From: Rhodospirillaceae bacterium | GTDB lineage: Bacteria; Pseudomonadota; Alphaproteobacteria; Rhodospirillales; Rhodospirillaceae | Length of the DNA stretch: 55,681 nucleotides | Assembly (NCBI GenBank): GCA_020852595.1 | Contig: JADZAK010000083.1 | Location: forward strand, 1-55,681 | Reading direction: 5' to 3' | Part shown: positions 34,311 to 42,170 of the stretch, in pieces | Numbering within the stretch: position 1 is the first letter of the stretch | Layout of the letters: each line of letters opens with the position of its first letter | Notes under the pieces: model-generated | What the model was told of the DNA's origin: nothing | Seen by the model: only the letters and a program-made list of their open reading frames with translations | Databases searched by the model: none | Program-made: the position numbers and the translations under genes

Positions 34311-35449
34311 GGCGCGGCGTCTCCCGGGGTGTCTTCACTCTCGCCGGCGTCGTTCGCCGGCTGATGAACGGGCACGGGCGCGAAGACGGCGCAATTGCCG
34401 CCGCGCTCGGCGGCATCGGCGAGGCCCTGGTCGGCGCGGCGCAACATGTCGCCCGCCCCGCGATCCACCGCGTGCATCTGCGCGCCCCCGATGACGACCG
34501 TGAATTGCAGCTTTTCGCCGCCCACCGCCACGTCCAGCGCCGCGAGATCGCGGCACATGCGCTCGGCGAGGGTGCGCGCGCCTTGCGAGGGCGTTTCGGG
34601 AAGCAAGGCCAGGAAGCGGCTCGGGCTGAGCCGTCCGAAGCTGTCGCAGTGGCGCATCACCACCACGCAATACCCCGTGAGGACCTGAACGACGGCGTTT
34701 GCCGTCGCGAGGCCGTGCGACGCGAGGACGCGCTCGTACTTTTCGATTTCGATCGTGAGGCACGAGTAAGGCTGGCCATAACGGCGCGAGCGCGCGAATT
34801 CGTTTTGCGCCAGCAGGCTGATGTGCGCGCGATTCGAGACGCCGGTGATGTCGTCGGATGTCGCGCGGCGCGCGAGTTCGATTTCGAGCGCCGAAGCTTC
34901 ATGGTGCGCCTCTTCAAGCCGGTCGGCGGCGAGATACGGCCCCAGAAGGCCGATGAGCAATGAACTCACGGCGCGTGTCACGTCGAACGCATCGAGGGTC
35001 ATGCCGATGAAGACGGCGCCCGCGATGCCGACGACACCCATGATGACGAGGGCCGTGACGACGCTGCGGCGTCCCGGCGCGATCAACAACGTCAGTCCGC
35101 CGCCCACGGAAAACATGAAGGCGACGTGCAGCGCGCCGAATGACGGATCAAGGAGCGCGGCGACGACGATGCTTGTGCTGAAAAACAGCGCGGCGCCGGC
35201 AGGCACGATCACGCAAGGAAGGCGCGGACCGCGCGCGCGAAGAAGAAAGAAGCCGATCGCCTCGGCGATCGCGATTCCGAGCACGGGGATCGCCCACGCG
35301 TACGCCGTCGTGTGGAACGCGTACATAAGGGCAACGGAGAAAAATGCGGCCGCGAGGCTGAAGCGCTTGCGCTGGGCCCTGAGGCCGTGCAGCGCACGCC
35401 GTTCTTCTTCAGCGCGCCGATCTGTCGGCTGAGACAGCACGAATGTCAC
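34307..35449 (-). CDS. Membrane protein with a degenerate GGDEF domain
   Basis: 380 residues. The N-terminal half has about six transmembrane segments (residues about 30-175, for example AAAFFSVALMYAFHTTAYAWAIPVLGI). A short coiled linker (EEAHHEASALEIELARRA) leads to a GGDEF-like domain at about 200-345. The DDITGVSNRAHI entry motif is kept, but the active-site loop reads RLSPSRFLALLP instead of GGDEF, so it should not make c-di-GMP. The last 30 residues are Pro/Ala/Asp-rich. The start is GTG at 35449, preceded by gagggggg. It could be a receptor or a scaffold; the palindrome at 35571-35587 upstream may control it. Confidence 0.82.
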   Translation of the reverse strand: MTFVLSQPTDRRAEEERRALHGLRAQRKRFSLAAAFFSVALMYAFHTTAYAWAIPVLGIAIAEAIGFFLLRARGPRLPCVIVPAGAALFFSTSIVVAALLDPSFGALHVAFMFSVGGGLTLLIAPGRRSVVTALVIMGVVGIAGAVFIGMTLDAFDVTRAVSSLLIGLLGPYLAADRLEEAHHEASALEIELARRATSDDITGVSNRAHISLLAQNEFARSRRYGQPYSCLTIEIEKYERVLASHGLATANAVVQVLTGYCVVVMRHCDSFGRLSPSRFLALLPETPSQGARTLAERMCRDLAALDVAVGGEKLQFTVVIGGAQMHAVDRGAGDMLRRADQGLADAAERGGNCAVFAPVPVHQPANDAGESEDTPGDAAP

Positions 35450-36101
35450 CCCCCTCGTTAACCCGCCCCGAACATCCTAACACGGCTGCAAAGCGCGTTG
35501 ATGTTTGGGTGCGGCGCAATACTGAGTTCGCACCTCTTACTACATACGGCGTGTGCGGTCCGCTGCGTTGTTACATACGGTATGTAAGGCGGTCTTTCAC
35601 CTGCGGGCGAGGCAATTCGCAGATGCGTACAGCGTCGCGATTCGCCCTCACGCGATAAAGTTTCCTATCGAATTTCTAAAATGTGACGCGCTTTTCAGCG
35701 TCTTATTTCGCACCGATAAAAAAGGACGCGCGATTTCGGTTCGCAGTGCAGCGAGCACGGCGCGCGCATCGATACGTCGAGTTTTGCTAGATAAAACAAG
35801 TCATCGTCATGATGGGCCAGCAAGAGTGCATGAATAATTCTCGAAGCAAGCTGTTTATCGATGCGATCTTTTTCTGACGCATGGCATAAGTGACTTGACA
35901 CAACATTTCACATGCCGTTGGTTACGGGCTTCCCGTGGGGTATAACCAAGGGGATGGATGAGGGGGGTTTACAGGGTGGCCGCTAGGGCCAGCCTGCGCG
36001 GCTGTGGGGCACTTGCCAAGGTGGGCAACGCCCTGTTACACCGCGACGCTTTTCGCCCATCGAGATTGTCTGAATTCCGCTAACCCATTTCGAGTGAGCG
36101 C
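35450..36101. other. Long non-coding region between the divergent GGDEF-like and tonB genes
   Basis: About 650 bases with no convincing gene; short open frames on the plus strand lack ribosome sites and family resemblance. Its composition is more AT-rich than the flanks at 35640-35900. A possible tonB-directed promoter is TTGGTT (35918-35923), 17 bases, TATAAC (35941-35946). No clear Fur-type 19-mer was found by eye. Confidence 0.5.
35571..35587. promoter_or_regulatory. Perfect palindrome, candidate operator
   Basis: TTACATAC-G-GTATGTAA is a perfect 8-bp inverted repeat with a one-base centre. A partial second site, TACATACGGCGTGTG (35541-35555), lies about 31 bases away centre to centre, on the same helix face (three turns). 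It is 120 bases upstream of the GGDEF-like gene start and 515 before tonB, so control of the former is more likely. It resembles a TetR- or MarR-type operator. Confidence 0.5.
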
Positions 36102-36734
36102 ATGGAACGTCCTGTTCATCGTACTGAAAAGCCGGCGTCTAACAAACGCACGATCGGTTTCATCGTCGTCATCGCGGTTCACGCGCTGATGCTCTGGGCT
36201 CTCACCACTGGTCTTGCCAAGACCATGGTCGACGCTCTTCTTGAACCGATCGAAACGCGCGTGATCGAAGAAGCGCAGCAGATCCCTGAAGCACCGCCGC
36301 CGCCGCCGCCCAAGTTCGATGCGCCGCCGCCGGTCGTCATGGATATGCCGGATGTGGTCATCACGCAGGAAGCTGCGCCGACCTCCGCCATCCAGGTCAC
36401 CAAGAAAGTTGCACCTCCGCCGCCGCCGCCGCCCGCGGACGTTCTCATTCCGCCGCGCACCAATCCGCGCCGCCCGAATGCCGGCGCCGAGGAAATCTAT
36501 CCGGCCATGTCCAAGCGACTTGGCGAAGAAGGCACGGTCGTTCTTCTGCTCAGCGTGAGCGAAGAAGGCCGCGTCACCGAAGCCAAGATCGACCAGAGCA
36601 GCGGTTTCGAACGGCTTGATGAAGCCGCTTCGAAGGAAGCCGTTCGTTCCTGGCGTTTCTTGCCTGGAACGCGCAACGGCAAGCCGGAAGCGATGCAGAT
36701 GAGAATTAAAGTGACGTTTTCGCTGAAGGGCTAG
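36102..36734 (+). CDS. tonB: Energy-transducing protein TonB
   Basis: 210 residues. A short cytoplasmic tail and one transmembrane anchor (about 17-37) are followed by a Pro-rich periplasmic spacer (about 60-120, PPPPPPKFDAPPP and APPPPPPPADVLIPP). The C-terminal TonB domain has YPAMSKRLGEEGTVVLLLSVSEEG and WRFLPGTRNGKPEAMQMRIKV. It links the ExbBD proton motor to outer-membrane receptors such as the one encoded at 8.7 kb. It is the first gene of a four-gene run with exbB and two exbD genes, 63 bases before exbB. Confidence 0.95.
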   Translation: MERPVHRTEKPASNKRTIGFIVVIAVHALMLWALTTGLAKTMVDALLEPIETRVIEEAQQIPEAPPPPPPKFDAPPPVVMDMPDVVITQEAAPTSAIQVTKKVAPPPPPPPADVLIPPRTNPRRPNAGAEEIYPAMSKRLGEEGTVVLLLSVSEEGRVTEAKIDQSSGFERLDEAASKEAVRSWRFLPGTRNGKPEAMQMRIKVTFSLKG

Positions 36735-36797
36735 GACGTCCTAGCCGCTGCAGTAACTTGGACCAATCAAAAGTTTGCGTTTAGTGAGGATCACAAC

Positions 36798-37700
36798 ATG
36801 AATACCCGTAACACCTTTGTATCGAAACTCGCGGGCTTGATGTCCGCCGTGGCTCTGGCTGTCGTCCTGTCGGGCGGCCTCGCCTATGCCCAGGACGCCG
36901 CCGCTCCGGCCGATGCGGCCGCCGCTCCCGCCATGACCGACCCGGCCGCCGCTCCGGCTGACGTCGCCGCCGCTCCGGCGGACGCCGCCCCGGCCGAAGG
37001 CGCCACCACCACCTCCGACCAGGTCGAAGTGGAAAACCCGTACGGCTTCGCCGCCATGTGGGAACACGGCGATTTCGTCGCCAAGACCGTGCTCTTCATC
37101 CTGATCTTCATGTCGATGGGCACCTGGTACATCACCATCCTGCGTCTGTTCGACACCGCCTCGGTCCTGCGCCAGGCCGATGCCGCCCAGAAGAACTTCT
37201 GGACCGCCGGCAGCCTCAAGGAAGGCGTTGCCAAGCTGGACGCCAACAGCGTGTTCCGTACCGTTGTTGAAGACGGCCTGCGCGCTTCCGAACACCACGA
37301 AGGCAAGCTGACCGACCAGGTCGACCTGAACGAGTGGGTCACCATGTCGCTGCAGCGTTCGCAGGACGCCATCAACGGCCGCCTCGGCGCCGGTCTGTCG
37401 TTCCTCGCCTCGGTCGGCTCGGTCGCTCCGTTCGTCGGTCTGTTCGGCACGGTGTGGGGTATCTTGAACGCGCTCATCTCGATCGGCGTCGCCGGTCAGG
37501 TCTCGATCGACCGCGTTGCCGGTCCTCTCGGTGAAGCGCTCATCATGACCGCCATCGGTCTCGCGGTCGCGGTGCCGGCGGTGCTCTTCTACAACCTGCT
37601 CGTCGCCCGCAACAAAATCGTCGCCGCTCGCGTCCGTAACTTCTCGGCCGACGTCCACGCTGTGTTGCTGAGCGGCCGCGCGCAGACCCGTCGCGCCTAA
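36798..37700 (+). CDS. exbB: ExbB/TolQ-type proton channel protein with an Ala/Pro-rich N-terminal extension
   Basis: 300 residues. The N-terminus has a signal-like hydrophobic segment (LAGLMSAVALAVVLSGGLAYAQ) and about 55 Ala/Pro/Asp residues made of repeated AAPADAAAAP-type units. After this comes the MotA/TolQ/ExbB domain with three membrane segments: FVAKTVLFILIFMSMGTWYITIL, LSFLASVGSVAPFVGLFGTVWGILNAL and LIMTAIGLAVAVPAVLFYNLL. It forms the proton channel with ExbD. The extension is longer than in E. coli ExbB but is seen in some Gram-negative relatives. exbD follows after 30 bases, with a taggag ribosome site. Confidence 0.94.
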   Translation: MNTRNTFVSKLAGLMSAVALAVVLSGGLAYAQDAAAPADAAAAPAMTDPAAAPADVAAAPADAAPAEGATTTSDQVEVENPYGFAAMWEHGDFVAKTVLFILIFMSMGTWYITILRLFDTASVLRQADAAQKNFWTAGSLKEGVAKLDANSVFRTVVEDGLRASEHHEGKLTDQVDLNEWVTMSLQRSQDAINGRLGAGLSFLASVGSVAPFVGLFGTVWGILNALISIGVAGQVSIDRVAGPLGEALIMTAIGLAVAVPAVLFYNLLVARNKIVAARVRNFSADVHAVLLSGRAQTRRA

Positions 37701-37730
37701 GCGCAACGCGTTCTAGTAGGAGTTACCGAT

Positions 37731-38159
37731 ATGGGTATGAGTGTCGGACCAGCTGCAGAAGAAGATCAAGTCAACTCGACGATCAACACGACTCCGCTCG
37801 TGGACGTCATGTTGGTGCTGCTGATCATCTTCCTGATCACCATCCCGGTCGTGACGAAGACTATCGAGCTCGAACTGCCCGTCATTTCCAACGAAGCGAC
37901 GCAGACCAAGCCCGAGAACATCATCATTGCGGTCGACAAGGATGGTAAAATCTACTGGAACGACCTTCTCGTGAGCCCCGAAACCCTGCTGGAGCGCATG
38001 AAGGCCGCGGCCGTTCAAGTGCCTCAGCCGGAAGTGCACATCCGAGGCGACCAACAAGCCAGATATGAGTTCATCGGACGAGTGGTCGCCACCGCACAGC
38101 GCGGCGGCATCATGAAGGTTGGCTTCATTACTGATCCGGAGCTTCGGGGCGGCAACTAG
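37731..38159 (+). CDS. exbD: ExbD-type biopolymer transport protein, first copy
   Basis: 142 residues. One transmembrane helix (NTTPLVDVMLVLLIIFLITIPV) carries the conserved channel Asp in PLVDVMLVLLIIF, followed by a periplasmic domain with QVPQPEVHIRGDQQARYEFIGRVVATAQ. It couples proton flow to TonB. It differs clearly from the second copy (31 bases downstream), so the two may form a heteromeric complex or serve different partners. Confidence 0.95.
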   Translation: MGMSVGPAAEEDQVNSTINTTPLVDVMLVLLIIFLITIPVVTKTIELELPVISNEATQTKPENIIIAVDKDGKIYWNDLLVSPETLLERMKAAAVQVPQPEVHIRGDQQARYEFIGRVVATAQRGGIMKVGFITDPELRGGN

Positions 38160-38190
38160 CCGCTCCGAGACTTCCTAAGGAGTTTTCGTT

Positions 38191-38619
38191 ATGGGAATGA
38201 GCGTAGGTGCAGCTGACGAAGGCGGCGTGATGGTGGAAATGAACACCACTCCGCTGATCGACGTCATGCTCGTGCTGCTGATCATGTTCATCATGAGCTT
38301 GCCGGTGCAAACGCATGCCGTGAAGCTGGACATGCCGCGGCCGAACCAAAATACCAATCCGCCGGCGCCGCCGGTGGTGCATACGGTTGAAGTCGACTTC
38401 GACGGCACCGTCATTTGGGATGGGAACGTTACACAGAACCTGGCCCAGGTGACCCGTTACCTGGCGTCGGTGGCCGCGGGTCAACCGCAGCCGGAAGTTC
38501 ATCTTCGCCCGCACCGTTTGGCTAAATACGATACGGTTGCAAAAATTCTCGCGATCGCTCAACGCCTTGGCGTTAAGAAGATCGGCTTCGTCGGCAACGA
38601 GCAGTTTTTGAACCAGTAA
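38191..38619 (+). CDS. exbD: ExbD-type biopolymer transport protein, second copy
   Basis: 142 residues, the same length as the first copy. It has the membrane helix NTTPLIDVMLVLLIMFIMSLPV with the channel Asp, and a periplasmic domain ending PEVHLRPHRLAKYDTVAKILAIAQRLGVKKIGFVG. Tandem non-identical ExbD proteins are common next to ExbB in Alphaproteobacteria and Xanthomonads. A good ribosome site (taaggag) is present. A terminator-like hairpin follows before the TPR gene. Confidence 0.95.
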   Translation: MGMSVGAADEGGVMVEMNTTPLIDVMLVLLIMFIMSLPVQTHAVKLDMPRPNQNTNPPAPPVVHTVEVDFDGTVIWDGNVTQNLAQVTRYLASVAAGQPQPEVHLRPHRLAKYDTVAKILAIAQRLGVKKIGFVGNEQFLNQ

Positions 38620-38705
38620 CACTAGGTGGTCTTGCCTTGGGCTTTTGGGCCTTGCCATAATAAAGCCTAGGATATTGGCAAGACTTGCATTGGGGTAGCG
38701 AGGGG

Positions 38706-38740
38706 CGCCACCGGTTACACGACCAGTGGCGTTTCTCTTT
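38706..38740 (+). terminator. Probable intrinsic terminator after the exbD pair
   Basis: CGCCAC (38706-38711) pairs with GTGGCG (38726-38731), with GGT/ACC extending the stem past a C-A mismatch, and TTTCTCTTTT follows. An additional GTCTTGCC/GGCAAGAC inverted repeat lies upstream. The TPR gene starts 24 bases later, so termination may be partial. Confidence 0.55.
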
Positions 38741-38764
38741 TGCTTGTAAGAGGACACAGCAAAC

Positions 38765-40021
38765 ATGAAATCGAGAGCTTCTTTGATCGCGTTGTCGCTC
38801 ATGCTGGCGACGGGACTTGTTGGTGCGGGCGCGATCGTGGCGCCGCCAGCCGCCTTCGCGGCGGAAAAAGCGCCGAGCGTTAAGCCGGCCGTCGGTAAGC
38901 CCCTCCAGGCTGCCCAGGAATTCCTGAAGAAGAAGCAGTTCAAGGAAGCTGTGGCGAGCGCTGAAGAAGCGGCGGCCGTCAGCGGCAAGAGCGCGTACGA
39001 AACGTTCCTCGTGAACGAAATCCTCGCGGTTTCCTACTTCCAGAGCGGCAACTTCGCGAAGGGCACCGCGGCGTGGGAAGCGTCTCTCGCCACCGGTCAG
39101 ATGAACCCGGAACAAGCGAAAGACCGCGTGAAGCAGCTCGCCAGCGTCAACTACCAGGCCAAGAACTATGCCAAGGCCATCGAGTACGCGAACCGCTACA
39201 TGAAGGAAAACGGCGCGGACGGCGACATGCAGGTCCTCGTCGGCCAGAGCTACTACATCCAGAAGGACTACAAGCAAGCTGCGGAAAACATCCGTACCGC
39301 GGTGAAGGGCGCCGAGTCCGCCCGCCGCAATCCGGACAAGCAGTGGCTTGAGCTCCTGATGAGCGCCGATTACGAACTCGGCAACACCGATGCCGTCGCC
39401 GGAACCATGGAAAAGCTCATCACCCTGTATCCGGATCCGAAGTATTTCGCCCAGTTCGTGCAGATGTCCGAGCGTACGCTCCGCGGCAATCCGCACGTCG
39501 AACTCGACGTCGCGCGCATCAAGTTCGTCAGCGGCATCATGGCGACGGACCGTGAATACACCCAGATGGCGGAAATCGCCCTTCAGGAAGGCCTGCCGTG
39601 CGAAGGCAAGGCCGTGATCGAAAAGGGCACGAAGGCCGGCGTCATGGGCCAGGCGGCGAACAAGGAACGCGAAGCGCGTCTCCTCGCCCTGGCCACGAAG
39701 CAGTGCGACGCCGATACCAAGACCCTCCCGCAGGGTGTTGCCGAAGCCGGTAAACAAGCCAAGGGCGACGCCACCGTGAAGTTCGGCGAAGCCTACTGGA
39801 GCATGGGCGACAACGAGAAGGCGATCGAACTGATCACCGCCGGAATCGGCAAAGGCGTCGACAACAAGGACGACGCTCAGCTCCGCCTCGGCATCGCGCA
39901 CATCAGCGCCGGCCGCCGTGCGGAAGGCCTCGCCGCGTTCAAGTCGATCACTGCGGGCAGCCAGTCCGAAAAGGTGGCCAACCTGTGGAAGATCTACAGC
40001 GGCCAGCCGAAGAAGGCCTAA
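38765..40021 (+). CDS. Periplasmic TPR-repeat protein of the TonB cluster
   Basis: A 418-residue exported protein with a signal peptide (about 1-32, ending AAFAAEK). Helical repeats of the TPR type include AAQEFLKKKQFKEAVASAEEA, YFQSGNFAKGTAAWEASL, YQAKNYAKAIEYANRYMKE and WSMGDNEKAIELITAGIGKG. TPR proteins are regularly found directly after TonB-ExbB-ExbD-ExbD in Alphaproteobacteria and may act as periplasmic adaptors, though their precise role is not established. A strong terminator ends the unit. Confidence 0.88.
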   Translation: MKSRASLIALSLMLATGLVGAGAIVAPPAAFAAEKAPSVKPAVGKPLQAAQEFLKKKQFKEAVASAEEAAAVSGKSAYETFLVNEILAVSYFQSGNFAKGTAAWEASLATGQMNPEQAKDRVKQLASVNYQAKNYAKAIEYANRYMKENGADGDMQVLVGQSYYIQKDYKQAAENIRTAVKGAESARRNPDKQWLELLMSADYELGNTDAVAGTMEKLITLYPDPKYFAQFVQMSERTLRGNPHVELDVARIKFVSGIMATDREYTQMAEIALQEGLPCEGKAVIEKGTKAGVMGQAANKEREARLLALATKQCDADTKTLPQGVAEAGKQAKGDATVKFGEAYWSMGDNEKAIELITAGIGKGVDNKDDAQLRLGIAHISAGRRAEGLAAFKSITAGSQSEKVANLWKIYSGQPKKA

Positions 40022-40050
40022 GTCCTCAGGCTTGCTTCAAGAAAATGAGA

Positions 40051-40079
40051 GCGCCGGACCTTCGGGTCCGGCGCTTTTT
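40051..40079 (+). terminator. Intrinsic terminator of the TonB cluster
   Basis: Perfect 10-bp stem GCGCCGGACC/GGTCCGGCGC with a TTCG tetraloop and TTTTT, 30 bases after the TPR gene. Confidence 0.95.
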
Positions 40080-40143
40080 CTTTTTGCGGCCGGGCACGAT
40101 ATAATGACCAGGACCGCCAAGGCCGCACTCGCGAGGGAATGCC

Positions 40144-41124
40144 ATGCTTATTCGCCGCCGTAAGGCATCGGACGTTGCGTCTCATGAGATCACGTCCGAA
40201 AGCGCTTATCTCGATCGCCGCCAGCTCATTAAGGCCACCGGCCTGATTGCGGGCAGTCTCGCGCTGGGCGGGGCCCTGGGCCGGGCCCAAGATGCCGAGG
40301 GCGCGGTCTTGCCGGCGGCGGGCGGCAAGTTCGCCGATCTCAAGAAGGGCTATGCCAAGCTCGGTGAGAACGACAAGCCGACGTCGTTCGAGGACATCAC
40401 CAATTACAATAATTTCTACGAGTTCGGGCTCGATAAGGGCGATCCCGCCGAATACGCCCCCGCCTTCAAGCCGCTGCCGTGGACCGTGAAGGTCGACGGC
40501 CTGTGCAATAAGCCGGGTACAATCGACTTCAACGATTTCATCAAGCCGCACGCCGTTGAAGAGCGGATCTACCGCATGCGCTGCGTCGAGGCCTGGTCGA
40601 TGGTGATCCCCTGGGCCGGCATTTCGCTCGCCGAGGTCATCAAGCGCTTCGAGCCGCAAGGCAGCGCCAAGTTCGTGCGTTTCGAGACGGTCGTACGCCC
40701 GACCGAGATGCGTGGCCAACGCAGCGCGAATCTTCCCTGGCCCTATATCGAGGGACTGCGCATGGACGAGGCGATGAACCCGCTGGCGATTCTCGCCGTC
40801 GGCCTTTACGGCCAGCCTCTGCTTGGCCAAAGCGGCGCGCCGCTGCGTCTCGTCGTACCCTGGAAGTACGGCTTCAAGGGCGTCAAATCCATCGTGCGCA
40901 TCAGCTTCGTCGAGGAGCAGCCGCAGAATACCTGGAAGGCGATGAACGGCACCGAGTACGGCTTCTACGCCAACGTCAATCCGAAGGTCGATCATCCGCG
41001 GTGGTCGCAGGCGAGCGAGCGGCGCATCGGCGACTTCCGCCGCCGCCCGACGCTGATGTTCAACGGCTACGAGGAAGAAGTCGCGGATTTGTACAAGGGC
41101 ATGAACCTCACGCGTCTTTACTAG
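40144..41124 (+). CDS. msrP: Protein-methionine-sulfoxide reductase, molybdopterin catalytic subunit
   Basis: A 326-residue MsrP (formerly YedY). It has a twin-arginine signal ([20 protein letters not shown], 24-43) and a single molybdopterin domain. Cys147 in [15 protein letters not shown] is the molybdenum ligand. It repairs methionine sulfoxide in periplasmic proteins, taking electrons from the quinone pool through MsrQ. A TATAAT -10-like box (40100-40105) lies 38 bases before the ATG, and gagggaat is its ribosome site. msrQ follows after 18 bases. Confidence 0.96.
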   Translation: MLIRRRKASDVASHEITSESAYLDRRQLIKATGLIAGSLALGGALGRAQDAEGAVLPAAGGKFADLKKGYAKLGENDKPTSFEDITNYNNFYEFGLDKGDPAEYAPAFKPLPWTVKVDGLCNKPGTIDFNDFIKPHAVEERIYRMRCVEAWSMVIPWAGISLAEVIKRFEPQGSAKFVRFETVVRPTEMRGQRSANLPWPYIEGLRMDEAMNPLAILAVGLYGQPLLGQSGAPLRLVVPWKYGFKGVKSIVRISFVEEQPQNTWKAMNGTEYGFYANVNPKVDHPRWSQASERRIGDFRRRPTLMFNGYEEEVADLYKGMNLTRLY

Positions 41125-41142
41125 GGCCGTTCGATCGCGGGC

Positions 41143-41751
41143 ATGGCTGAGGTCGACACATCGCGCAATTTCGAGACGTTCGTGCGCCGCTGGCTGAAGC
41201 CGGCGGCGTTCGTCATTGCGTTGGCGCCGTTCGCCTGGTGGGGATACCGCGCCCTGAACGGCCAGCTCGGGGCCAATCCCATTGAAGCGACCACCCGCTA
41301 TTTCGGGGATTGGGCGCTGCGGTTTCTGCTGATCGCGCTCGCCGTGACGCCGGTCCGCCTTTTAACGAAATGGAACGGGATTGCGCGGCTGAGGCGCATG
41401 CTTGGCCTGTTCGCGTTCTTCTACGTGGCGTTGCATGTCATGAGCTACGTGGGGCTCGATCTCTTCTTCGATCTGCGGCTTCTCGTGCAGGAGATCGTCA
41501 AGCGCCGCTACATCACGGTCGGCATGTTCGCGCTGGTGATCCTGGTCGCATTGGCCGCTACCTCGACCGACGCGATGACGCGCAGGCTCGGCGGGCGGCG
41601 CTGGCGGCGGCTGCATAGCTTGGTCTACCCCGCGGCGATCGCCGGCGTGTTCCACTACTACATGATGGTCCGCGCGGGCTTCATCGAGCCGTTGACCTAC
41701 GGCCTGATCCTCGCTGCGCTCTTTGCGATCCGGATGATCAAGAAAGCCTGA
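41143..41751 (+). CDS. msrQ: Haem-binding membrane subunit MsrQ
   Basis: 202 residues with about six transmembrane segments of the ferric-reductase-like (YedZ) family. WALRFLLIALAVTPVRLLTKW, RRMLGLFAFFYVALHVMSYVGLDLFFD and WRRLHSLVYPAAIAGVFHYYMMV carry the His residues that bind haem. It passes electrons from quinols to MsrP. It is 18 bases after msrP, as usual for this pair. Confidence 0.95.
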   Translation: MAEVDTSRNFETFVRRWLKPAAFVIALAPFAWWGYRALNGQLGANPIEATTRYFGDWALRFLLIALAVTPVRLLTKWNGIARLRRMLGLFAFFYVALHVMSYVGLDLFFDLRLLVQEIVKRRYITVGMFALVILVALAATSTDAMTRRLGGRRWRRLHSLVYPAAIAGVFHYYMMVRAGFIEPLTYGLILAALFAIRMIKKA

Positions 41752-41759
41752 AAAGAGAG

Positions 41760-41954
41760 TCAGCCGATGCGGGCGCGGTCGGTCGCATTCAGGCGATTCA
41801 CGACCTGTAGCCACATCGTGCAGTGTTTCCATGCGGCGTCCTGCATGTGCCTTCGCGCCGTTTCCACGGCCACGTCCAGGGCCTTGAGACCGTGTTCATG
41901 CTGGAGTGCGGCGGCGAGGCCGCTCACATCCGGCTGATATCCTGGATCCGCCAT
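41760..41954 (-). CDS. Small 64-residue protein of unknown function
   Basis: The ATG at 41954 is preceded by a strong ggggga ribosome site. The product is predicted to be helical (LAAALQHEHGLKALDVAVETARRHMQDAAWKHCTMWLQVV) with no membrane segment. I do not recognise the family. It converges with msrQ, nine bases apart. The frame is open further upstream (to 42146), but the ribosome site and composition favour this start. Confidence 0.6.
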   Translation of the reverse strand: MADPGYQPDVSGLAAALQHEHGLKALDVAVETARRHMQDAAWKHCTMWLQVVNRLNATDRARIG

Positions 41955-42170
41955 GACATCCCCCAAATAGATCTGCGTATAATATAGAGCCGAAACCAAT
42001 TGCGGGGAAAGGACATTCCCGCGCATTTTCGGGGGACCACGCGGGCCCGCTATGCATTTGGCCGGGCGGCGTATAAACTGCGCCGAGATCGGACAAGTCA
42101 TTGTCAACCCAAGGTTATTTGTCCTCCGGGTCAAAGCGTGTTTCACACCCTGAACAAGCTAAAAGCGTAA

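Noticed and set aside
35443..35837. Two short plus-strand frames in the gap before tonB
   Set aside because: No ribosome sites, no family resemblance and overlap with the palindromic operator region.
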